64,000 nucleotides of DNA from NCBI RefSeq assembly GCF_005239225.2, contig NC_133289.1, positions 15,112,889 to 15,176,888 of the forward strand, read 5' to 3'. Positions 49,301 to 59,570 of the stretch are shown here, one piece after another. The notes below the pieces were generated by a model. The model saw only the letters and a program-made list of their open reading frames with translations. It was not told where the DNA came from and ran no database searches. Source of the stretch: Populus alba. Lineage: Eukaryota > Streptophyta > Magnoliopsida > Malpighiales > Salicaceae. A program made the translations under genes and the position numbers. Positions within the stretch are counted from its first letter, which is position 1. Each line of letters begins with the position of its first letter.

Positions 49301-52141
49301 AGAGGTAATCCCATCAATCTTTTCCAATATATGATACTGCAAGCAAACTAAATAGTAAACCTTACTACAGAGAATTGCGGTGATATTTAAGATTTTAGGT
49401 TCGGGTCATATTCAACAGTTCTACATCAACAGTTCTACATCCCTTTCAAGTATCGTTTACATTTCAAATAAAATATGAGAGAGCAGGCATGATAAAGCTC
49501 ATGTTTGGACTCATCACCAAGGACATATCCATGACTTTTATTGTTGATCAAGTTTTGTGTTGAGCACGTAGCAAAAGCTCTCTTATGCCATATGACAACT
49601 CAACTTTTCAGCTAATTGGTCAGCAATCATACATAAGGTAAGGCATTCTTATCTTAACTTTTTTCCATGTGCTAAGGTTTTAAAACAAATTCTCCGTTGG
49701 ATTTCTTATGGGTGGGGTGTTCTTTATAACACGCACACACATGTTCTATCATTTACCTTCATATAGCTTTACAATCAATAACAATTTGTAGTTTAGATAA
49801 CAGGCAAGTATTCACATCAGATGATATTTATTGACAGCTTTAGATGTCAGCATTATAGAGACTTGCTCTAGTTCTATACAAATGCTCCCATTATCAGTAA
49901 ACATCAATGAAACAAGTACTCCTTACAAATTGGAGGTATTTATTTATGTTCACGGATGATGAAACATACCATGTCAGATTTGTGCACATGCTCCTCAGAA
50001 ATAATAATAGACACAGGAATCTCCAAAGCAATGTCTTCAACTTTAAGGTCTTTTGTTGCTATGGCTCCTCTGCCAGCTCCTTCAACACCTTTAGGAAGTA
50101 TAAAGTAGGGAAAACGCAATATGTTAAGGAGTAGATTTCATTTCTCTTCTAAACATAATTACCTCTTTACCCCTTCTATCAGTTTCAATTCAACTTTAGA
50201 TCCATACAAAAGGTAGACATCCCAAGGGAAAAAAAAAAAAACACCCTCTTATATGCATTTTTTATTGGATGTGAAGTCTTAAACTAATATTGGAACTTAC
50301 ATGCTATCTTCAAGCTTGTTTTTACACCATTGCTCTCCCCCCATTTTTCTAAACACTTTTCTTTGTCACAACTGCAGCTTCTATCAATTCTACTCTCCAC
50401 TTTGTTCTTGTCTGTGAATTCCTGGATCCTTTTAAGAACTTCATCTTGCAAGGTTTGCAAGAAGTTCATTTCCTTCTGTCTTTCACAAGAGGAGTAGCTG
50501 TTAATAAGTGAAAGGACCGAATTGAGCGCCTCCACCTCATTCCTGGGGCTCCAATATTCAAATGATGAACAGTCGTTGACCTTGCCAAAATAAAGTTCTA
50601 CCTGTATTACAGAGGAGCACCAATTTCTCCATCATTATTTGCTTCATGAATTACACTTCAACCTATGCTATGTGATTTGTGCCATTCTCACAAAACAGTG
50701 AATAAACAAGCAAAATACATTGAAACTAAAGGCTTCAATATGCCAAAGGTGAACGCATATGAAGACCAACCTGCCAAATTGCCTGGCAGTCGTTCTGCCC
50801 AGCTGGGGAACAAGGTAAATACCGACTTAACAAAAAGAAACTCCAATTTAGCTGCTTCTTAAGTCCTAACATCTATCTAACATAGAGAGAGGGAGAGAGG
50901 GAGAGAGGGAGAGAGAGAGTTTACCTCGTCTAAATGTATAATTCTTGCAATCTGAAGTATTCTTTCCAAGATGGTTGCAATTGCATCAGGACATGAAGAT
51001 CTATGAAACTGCACTTGTTCCCTGATATCAAAACCCATACTATGTAGTAAATTCTGTCAAACAACAAGAAACATTATCAAAACAAAGGTAAGAAATTAGC
51101 ATCTCAATCAAATGTCTCTCTTATTAGGACCTTGAAAAGTGTGATTGAATCAAAATACTAAGTAGACAACAAGATTAACTGACATTGGAAAGCAGCATCC
51201 CCAGAGACACTATTAAATTTGTGTGCTTGTCAGTTGTCACTTTCTCCAAGTAAAAATTAGACAATGTGAGTCTTTCCTAAAAAAAGGGACTCAAGCTACA
51301 GTTCCATCTATCATACTCCATTTGGAAATGGCGCCAATTAATTCATATTATATAACTTTGGTTACATGCATTTTCTTCTCTATGCATCCCATCCAAATAT
51401 AACTTAAAAAAAAATAGTATTCAAAAGAATAAGACCATTTGTTTTATTTCTCACCTTCTTTTTATAAAAAAAAGGGTCATTTTGAGAGAGCTCAAGAACT
51501 ATTTCACATCCATCACTTGTCTTGATGATCTTATTAGATGAACATGGCTGCAACAGATACGGGAGACCAGGAATGAGAATTTATTTTTCACAGGAGATAA
51601 AATAAATGAAATCAGGAAAAGAACACAGAGCAATGAAAAAGGTTAAAATGATTCAATTCTATAATACGACTAATCCGAAAGTAAGAATACATGCACAAGC
51701 CCTCAAAAAATCCGTTTCCTGTTCCTTTAGGAACTCCCACCATCCCAGTTGAAATTATGTGCCTTGTACAATGTGGTGAAAAGCCCATAACAAAAAACCA
51801 AAGAAAAAATACACAAAAAACCCAGGATAAGAAAAGAAAAAAGATAACCAAAAATGAACACACACACGCATATACATCACAAACTAAACCCTTTTTAGAT
51901 AACCAGATTATCACATAAAGCTTGTTAGGAAGACCTGTTATAGATAACTACAAGAAGTAAAACATAGACTTATTCAAGACCAATCACTTAGAAAACTGAG
52001 CTAGCAAAGAGTGACAGCAATACTCGTCAGTTTGGTTAGGGAAAACAGTAAAATCACTAAATATCAGATTATTCAAAAGAAAATGAAGAGAACACAGTGT
52101 AAGAAAAGACTTGGGTTTACCTTATTATTATTATTATCCAT
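46376..52141 (-). CDS. SET-domain protein methyltransferase, SETD6/Rubisco-LSMT class
   Basis: Twelve coding exons on the minus strand: 52121-52141, 51455-51547, 50925-51053, 50301-50601, 49970-50088, 49204-49336, 48529-48605, 47766-47963, 47127-47316, 46810-46988, 46608-46708 and 46376-46505. All have GT-AG borders and consistent phases, giving 556 residues from MDNNNNK to a TAG. The split SET domain begins near residue 183 (VEGAGRGAIATKDL, AdoMet-binding GxGxG-like). It continues through a long SET-I insert, reaches AGFLNHS at 351-357 (NH motif) and ends with YGNFSSSHLITFYGF (catalytic-type Tyr405). Residues ~421-556 resemble the Rubisco-LSMT substrate-binding domain. The class methylates lysines on non-histone proteins or histones; the substrate is unknown. 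Residues 1-181 are a less typical N-terminal region with C-rich SCSCDKEKC. I believe this is the relative of Arabidopsis At2g18850, from memory only. Confidence 0.9.
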
Positions 52142-53290
52142 TGATGAACTCAAGATGAAGCAGGAGCCCAGACCGAGCAGAGATGGTCGTGAGGAAGGGA
52201 AAGGTCAAGACAGGTTTCGCTTTGCAGGGTTTTGATTTTGGGTAAACTATACTATAGTCTCTGTAGATTCCACCATGTTACACTTCAGCCCCTATAATTT
52301 AAGAGCTTCTGATACTAACCATAAAGCAAGCGCGATTGCCCTCGTAACTGGTGCACCAGTCATCATCTCGCATCGGAGAGGTAAATAAAACTCTTAGGTG
52401 GTTTATATTACATGTGTGATGGTTTTTTTTTTTTTTAAGTAGGTCGATTATTTAAATTTATGAAATTTACATTTTGGCATGAGATTTACCACCAATAATG
52501 GATTGATGAACCAGATTGGAATGGATGGGCTGGTGTTATTTATAAAAACAAGCTCTCCGGGTGTTTTTAAAAACCCTCCGATGACTGACTCAGGGCAAGG
52601 TTTTGCTTAAGGAAGGAAGAATGGATGTGGGTCAAGGCTTGAGGGGTGCAAATTTTCTTTCATTCCAATACAAGAAACTGCAGTTTTAACAGATTATCAA
52701 CCAGATGATTCCGTGATGACGTGTCTCCTAAGTGCAGCAGAGAACTCGACTATCTGTTCATCATGTGTTTTCTAATTATCTGTTCATCAATGCTGCATAC
52801 AATGGTTTTTGTTTACTAATCGGTTAATGATTGAAGACGGTGAGTGGATGCGCCATGGCAATGGTTACCGGTGCTTGCACAGTTAAAAAGAATGTCAGAC
52901 TTGGTTTCTACAGGAATAGGCTCAGCTCATCATCGACGATTTGAAAGAGGTAGGCCTCTTCGGTGCAACTCAAGCCAGTTCAGGTATCATTTCACCGTCC
53001 CGGAATGAAGATCCTTAGGAGCCAAGTATCCCATCATCCCAGCCTTTACAGGTTCACATCCTTCATATAAGGCATAAATTCATATACAAGCAACACTACC
53101 CTTCTCAACACACCATCCTAGTAAAATGATCAAATTATTGTGCCTAAAGTATGGTGGAGATAATCATCAATTTCAATACATTGCCAGAAATGACCAGTGT
53201 GAAATTTTAGGATGTCAACATATTATGTCATGGAGATGTTAGGAAAAACTATTAATCAATATCAATAAACAGTGAAATGCTAAGGTTTCT
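52142..53290. other. 5' flank of the SET gene
   Basis: This should include the SET-gene leader and promoter; no TATA box was assigned with confidence. From 52240 to 52330 is a passage with the look of a dispersed repeat (ACTATAGTCTCTGTAG, CACTTCAGCCCCTATAATTT). Positions 52640-53100 are GC-richer and contain a 29-codon open frame at 52855-52944 (see findings). Confidence 0.4.
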
Positions 53291-54430
53291 TTTATTTTGG
53301 TTCGTTCAAATTTTTGAGGTTTTTTTTAAAAAATTTTATCCTCCGTTGGATTTATTGGGTGTTAAACTTTTATAATTTATTTTCATTTATTTTTTATAGA
53401 TTTATCCCGATCTAATGACCCGAGTTACGAATTTTACATATTAATTATGTTAACTCAGGTCACTTTTTTGTCATTTTTTAATTAGTTTTTTTTTCTTCAA
53501 CTTCATCCTTCAATATTAAATTGATCGGAAATCGAGTTTCATAATTGTTTTGTGATTTTTTTTTCTATAAGGTCATCACAGTCTCATAACTTGGTTCAAG
53601 ATTTTTATGGATTAGTCAGATTGAATCAAGTTAAATTTTTGTCTTTTTTAATTGAATATTTTTTTTTTCAATTTCATCCTTTAATATTGAATTGATTAGG
53701 AATTGGATTTTATAGTTTTTTTCTCAATTTAGTTTTTATGGAGTTATCTTGATCTTCTAACTTGGGTTTAACAGGCTAACCCAGGACTCATATCATCTTT
53801 TTTTTTTTTTAATTTAATTTTTTTAATTTAATCCTTCAACATTGGATTGATTAAGAATTGAGATTTATTTTTTTATTTTTTTATGAAGTTATCATGGTCT
53901 TATGACCTCGATCGCAGGTTAGGTTGGTTGACTCCGGTTTTTTTTAATTGAACTTTTTTAAACTTCATCGTTCAATATTTGATTGATTGAGAATTAGATT
54001 TCATATTTTTTTTTAGTTTGTGTTCTATGAGATTATCCTGGTCTCATGACTCAAGTCACAGGTTTGGTCAGTAATTGACTAAGGTGGTTTTTTTATATCT
54101 TTTTTTTTTAATATCATCCTTAAACATTGGGTTGATTGGATATTAAGCTTTATAATTTGTTTCGATTTTCTTTATATGAGGTTATCTCGGTCTCTTGACT
54201 TAGGTTTGGCACGTTAACACGAGTTGACTTTGCTCATTGTTTTAGTTAAATTTTATTTTTAATTTTATTCTTCATCATTGGGTTGATTAAGAATTGTGTT
54301 TAATAAAAAAAAAATTTTTTTTGCTTTCTTTAGAGGTATTAGAGTCTTGTGACCTGAGTAACGGATTTGACAGGTTAAACTAGGTTGATCTAACCGATAT
54401 TTTAAAAAAAATGTCATTTGGATTTCTTTT
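53291..54430 (+). repeat. Diverged tandem repeat, ~140-175-bp unit, about seven units
   Basis: A T-rich unit recurs with the marker TTCATCCTTCAATATTGRATT-GATT (near 53332, 53502, 53673, 53829, 53967, 54113 and 54268), followed by GAATTGRRTTT, a T run and TATGAGGTTATCYYGRTCTCATGAC plus GGTTWAACNGGTTGAC-like text. Spacing between markers is roughly 140-175 bp. It is a satellite-like dispersed plant repeat with no coding content. Confidence 0.7.
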
Positions 54431-56536
54431 AATGAATATCATCGTCCAGTTGTCTTTGGGCCACCAAATCAACTAGATCATATTAAGGTCAATTCTCATA
54501 TAGTATTTATTGAATGGGTAAAAACAAATAAATTATTTATGAATGGGTGATAATAATATCACTTGACTAATGACAATGACACTAAACTTATGGAGTGTCA
54601 TTTTAAATTATTGAAGGGATAAGATAAATAAATAATTTACATATGTAGAATTTAAAGTGTGGTCATCATGTTGGTAACTTTTGTATTTGAAAATGTTGTT
54701 AAATATGATGAAAGGTGTTGGAAAAGATTTTAAAACATAGTTAATAATGAGCACCTTTGAGACCAAATTAAAAATTGAATCCATTTATTTTTTGGATTAA
54801 AACTTAGTTGAGATTTAATCTTCAACACAAGTTCTTTAACATGGAGCATTACCACGATAAAAAAAAAAAACTACAGTGAATGAGAAATTGATCTTAAAGA
54901 ACCCTTAGTTGACATGTTTTGATAAAACCTAAAAACCTCTAAAAGAACTCTATCCCACGTAGAAAAGAAATAAAATTTTATGGTATTTATAAAGTGAGAA
55001 GTTGCAAAGTTAAAATTGAGTTTAAAAGACACCAAGCTTTTATATAGGAGATGTCTTAAATAAAATGGATTTAGGCTTAAACTCATGTGCACTGTCTGGC
55101 TTGACTCATGCTCGAGGCTAGGCCTAGGTGCAAGAAGATTATTTTTTGCTAAATGAGAATTTGGACTTGGGCCTGGTCCATTAAGAATTAATTCTTTAAT
55201 CTTTTACCTTTCAAAATTTATTATAAATAGAGGGCATGAACAATTTTCCTATAAGTTTTTACTAGATTTTTACACATTTTCCTTCATAATAGCACCGTTA
55301 AAACATCAATTTGATATAAGTGTACATCTTGGTGACCTTTAGGTCATATTTAATATTTATATATTTTAATGATAACATTTAAATGAAAATAAATTAATAA
55401 TATGCTTGGTTGAGATTAAGTTTAAACAGGTTTATATGAAGATCATTAACAATATAAAAAATTAAATGAAGAAATAAATCAACAAGTTCAAGATACAAAA
55501 TGTGTGAAAACTTAGTTTTTAAAGGATTCATTTTAGTGCTTGTTATGTAAATCATTATATCTTACTTGATAGCACAAATTAAAATGAATTCACACACTTC
55601 ATATTGCATGCATAATAGGATTAATATGCATTTAGTCGCTACAAGATTCACTAGGCTTAAATTGATATATATTTAGTCACTTCAAGATTCACTAGGTTAA
55701 AACTGTTAAACCTGGATTTTAAGTTGAACCGATCAACCGCTTAACCATACCAAGTAAACCAGTCAACCGTGTTCATTAGGGATGAAGACCGATTGGCTTG
55801 ACCAATCTAAATCGCTTTATCATTTTAGATGTCAAAAGAACAATAACAACTATAAAACAACTAGTTTTTACTATATATATATATATAATTGAAGAATTAG
55901 GTAAATAATTTGAATATATATCATATACAAGTTATTTCAAGAGCAAAAAAAACTTCAAATCATTAATCCTAAATCATGCTCATTTTTATACATTAAAACC
56001 TTCATATTCTTACATAAGAGTATAAATTCTCATACTCATTATATTTAAACACCCTCATATATTTTAAGTGCTATTAAATGAGCTATAGAGATATAAGCTT
56101 CAGTTGTATTATCTATTCTTTGAGAGAGTGTTATTACATTTCAAACAATTATAATCTTTCAAGAGTTTAAGTGAAAAACTCTTGGTCATTAGTAAGGTAT
56201 ATCACCAAGGTGAAAAATCTTGAAGATGATATTTCTTTAAGTGGTGAAAAGGGGATTGATGAGAATTCATTAAAAACATTGTAATCTTTGGCTTGGATTA
56301 GTAAATAATACAATACTCAAGACCGGTTTGGTACCTGTGGTATGGATGTAGGCTTGCCGAATCACATTAAAAATCGAGTTTGTGATTTCTATCCCTATAT
56401 TCTTTACTTTAAGCATTTTAATTATATTGTTGGTTAATTGTGTTTAGTTAAGTTAATTGTAATATTTGTTATTATTAGTAAAACACATAATTTACCCTTC
56501 CTTATATGTTATTGTTGCCTTCACATTAGAACAACA
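54431..56536 (+). mobile_element. Probable copia 5' LTR and flanking debris
   Basis: The sequence just before the primer-binding site ends TTAGAACAACA, a CA-ending LTR border. LTR-like text extends at least several hundred bases upstream (CTTTGAGAGAGTGTTATTAC near 56118). The left border is not identifiable and no 3' LTR partner was found. Positions 54431-55700 are otherwise unassigned AT-rich DNA. Confidence 0.35.
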
Positions 56537-56538
56537 AT

Positions 56539-56550
56539 TGGTATCAGAAC
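56539..56550 (+). other. Copia primer-binding site (tRNA-iMet complement)
   Basis: TGGTATCAGAAC directly follows the presumed LTR end ACAACA (two-base gap). It matches the usual TGGTATCAGAGC complement of initiator tRNA-Met with one change. It marks the start of the internal domain of a Ty1/copia element. Confidence 0.75.
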
Positions 56551-56591
56551 TTAATTTTTATTTATGTAAGTTTGCTTAAACTTTGAGTAGA

Positions 56592-57482
56592 ATGACAACC
56601 ACTAATTTTAATATTCAAAATGAATGATCATCAACCTCTATGCTACTTTTCTTTGAAGGTAATTATTATACATATTGAAAAACTAGAATGATTATATATC
56701 TTCAATCTATTGATTATGATTTATGGCTATCTTTTGAGAATGAACCTCACATGCCTACTAAGATTGAAAATGTTTAACAGTTCCTAAAGCTATAAGTGAT
56801 TATATCGATGGTGATAAAAAGTTATTTTCTATGGATGTTAAAGCCATGAACACTTTGTATTGTCCATTGAGTAGAAGTGAACTCAATAAGATCACATCAT
56901 GCAAAAATTTTGGAGATATATGACAAACATTATAGATAACACATGAAAGAATAGATCAAGTAAAGGAATAAAATATTGGCATGTTAATACATCAATATGA
57001 GTTATTTTAAATGCTTCCAAATAAATCCGTAACTAGTATGTTTACTAGAATTAAAACTTTTATTAATAATTTAGATGCTTTTTGTAGGACTTATACTAAT
57101 TCCAATATTGTGAGCAAAACTCTTAGATCTTTACGAAAGACTTGGGAAACAAAGGTGATAGTAATTCGATAAGCTAAGAACCTCACCAAACTTTCATTGG
57201 AAGAACTCATCAGATCAATTATGACTCATGAAATCACCATAAAAATAAAAAAAAAAAAAGAACTAGAAAAGAAGCCAAAGAAGAATTTGGCATCCAAAAC
57301 CACTCCCTGTATTGATAGTAATGATGATGAAGAAGTGGAGAAGGACATTGCACTTATTATAAGATAATTATGAAATTTCCTAAAAAAAAAGCAAGGGCAT
57401 AAAAAGTTTTCAAATTTCAAGAATGACGAAAATAAGGAAGAATATAGCAAGGAAAATCTTAGATGCTATAATTGCATGAAAC
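56592..57482 (+). pseudogene. Ty1/copia gag, truncated and broken
   Basis: Starting at the ATG at 56592 (MTTTNFNIQNE) and crossing stops and frameshifts, the translation follows the copia gag (UBN2) pattern: FFEGNYYTYWKTRM-like, IYLQSIDYDLWLSFENEP, VKAMNTLYC-like, YERLGK, LPLEELI-like, SLMTHEITMK-like, then a Lys-rich stretch and the start of a zinc knuckle (LRCYNCMK). The similarity stops there and unrelated repeat sequence follows, so protease, integrase and reverse transcriptase are absent. It encodes no product. Confidence 0.75.
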
Positions 57483-58874
57483 CAGCCCTAATTGCATGAT
57501 TTCATAGTTAATTTTAATTAATTCATATAAAATATTTAAATCCAATAATTTTATGACCTAAGTCATGAGTTTTGAAGGTAAGCTCAAGTTGACTTTTCTT
57601 TTTAGGTTTTTTTTTAATTAATTTTTTCTTATTTTCATCATTCGACTTTAGGTTATTTGGCCTTTATTTCATGATTTTTATTGCTTTCTTTTTCTATGAG
57701 ATTATCTTGATTTCATATCTCGAGTTGCAGGTTAGTTGAGTTAACTCGGGCTTTATCTAATGTTTTTTTCTTGATTTTTTTCCAGTTTTTTCATTTCATT
57801 GTTTTTTTTTTTTTTTATGTGAGGTTATCTCGATATCATAACCATGCCATAAATTTAGCATATTGACTCAAGTTAGTTTTTATCCTCTTTAAAAACTGAT
57901 TTTTTTTTCAATTCGTCCTTCATCGTTTGATTTGCTAGTTAATTAAGATTTACATATTTTTTTTTTTTTATAAGGTTATCCCATTCTCATTTAATTTTTT
58001 ATTTGTTATCAAATAAGACTGTTGAGACATTTTAAGAATATTTAGAGGATTTATTTTTATAATATTGACAAGTATTTATTTTTTTATTAGTAATTGTCAA
58101 TTTTTGGGTTTTTTTTTTTATTGTCATTGCCTTTTTATAATTATATATTTAAATTAACCAAGCTTATTTAACTCATGTTATTTATAAGTGAAATCAACTC
58201 TAATTGCATGAATTAATAGCTAATTTCATGACTCAATTCAAACATTCAACTCAACATAAAACTCTTAAATTAGGCAATTTATCTAAACATTCAACTCAAC
58301 ACAAAACTCAACCTAATTCATGTTATTTTCATATTTAATTGCGTGAAACCAACCCTAATTGCATGATTGCATAGTTAATTTTAACTAATTCATACAAAAT
58401 CTTTAATTCCAGTAACTTAATTCAAACATTTAACAAAACACAAAACTCAACAAAATCCAACTAATTCATATTATTTTTAAGCTCAAACCCTAATTGACTT
58501 AATTTAGATTTAATTTATTAAATCCCAACAATTCCTAAACAATAATTTAATCACAACTAGACCAATTATAAATTAAATATAAAACCCTAATAATATAGGA
58601 TATTTACGTTACTTTTTTACTGAAAAGTGGTGGTAGTGGCTAGGAAGTGACTAATTTCTTTTTATATCGTGTTATTCCTTTAAAAATTTATAATTTATTG
58701 TGCTAATTAAAAAGAAATCAAAGCTAAGGCTCACTGTCCTATGTCATTAGTCAGTGTACTTTTCTTTTTGTTAACATTCTCTTGTTACTTGCTTTTTATC
58801 GGGAAAAAAGAAAGAGAAAAAGATGTTACATTCACTAGTTAATTAGCATAAAAGAACAGGAAACAAAGAGTATT
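57483..58874. repeat. Second T-rich tandem array and flanking direct repeats
   Basis: Positions 57545-58000 contain three or four units like those at 53291-54430 (TTTCATCATTCGAC, ATGAGATTATCTTGATTTCAT, GTGAGGTTATCTCGATATCAT). Flanking it are direct copies of about 75 bp, at about 57473-57545 and 58340-58415 (CCTAATTGCATGATTKCATA then GTTAATTTTAAYTAATTCAT). No gene. Confidence 0.55.
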
Positions 58875-59065
58875 TTAGGTAATGTTTGGAAACACGGTGA
58901 AACATAGTTTGTAAAAAATTTAAAATTTTTTTTAAAAATTTAATGTTTTATAATTTTGATATTGTTTGATATTAAAAAATAATTTTTAAAAAATAAAAAA
59001 ATATTATTAACATATATTTCAGCACGAAAAAGTTATTTAAAAAACAACCGTTACACTATCAAGTT
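58875..59065 (-). mobile_element. MITE copy (inverted to 59390-59570)
   Basis: AAATAATTTTTAAAAAATAAAAAA-type core with CATATATTTCAGCACGAAAA and AACAACCGTTACACTATCAA matches the left member of the 43288-43700 pair (CATGCATTTCGGCACGAAAA, AGCAACCGCTACCACACTAC). Confidence 0.5.
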
Positions 59066-59389
59066 ATTTGAAAATCTTGCAATTAGTAATTTCCAACAAC
59101 TACATTTCCTCTTCCACAACCAGTTTTGAAAATTTCCAAGAATAATTAAAGAAAAGATAATAAGAATCCAGACAAAATAATAATAATAATAATAATAAAC
59201 CCTGAAAATCCAAAACCCAGCATTGAAGTGAGAAAAAATAAAAAGGAAAGAAAATCATAAGATGAGCAAGGAGCTGGATAACATCATCAGCTCGATTGTT
59301 GCATCGATGTGCCTTTGGTTGGCGAGTATCTCCTTTCGGCGTCCCCATGGACTCGCCCACCTTGGCACCTCGCTCATTTTCTCTCTTCG

Positions 59390-59570
59390 TATAAAAGTGT
59401 ATTAGTAACAAATACTTTTTAAATAATTTTTTATACTTGAAAATATATATTAATAATATTTTTTTTATTTTTAAAAGTTATTTTTAACATCAGCACATCA
59501 AAACGATTCAAAACATACAAATTATATTAAATTTTAACAAAAAAAAATTATTGACCAACCAATTACAATA
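59390..59570 (+). mobile_element. MITE copy
   Basis: TTATTTTTAACATCAGCACA followed by TCAAAACGATTCAAAACATACAAATTATATT is the family core in the opposite orientation to 58875-59065. Confidence 0.5.

Noticed and set aside
59100..59411. 103-codon minus-strand frame with a poly-leucine stretch
   Set aside because: The leucine run comes from AAT/ATA microsatellite DNA. The rest overlaps the inter-MITE segment, and I cannot identify it as a gene.
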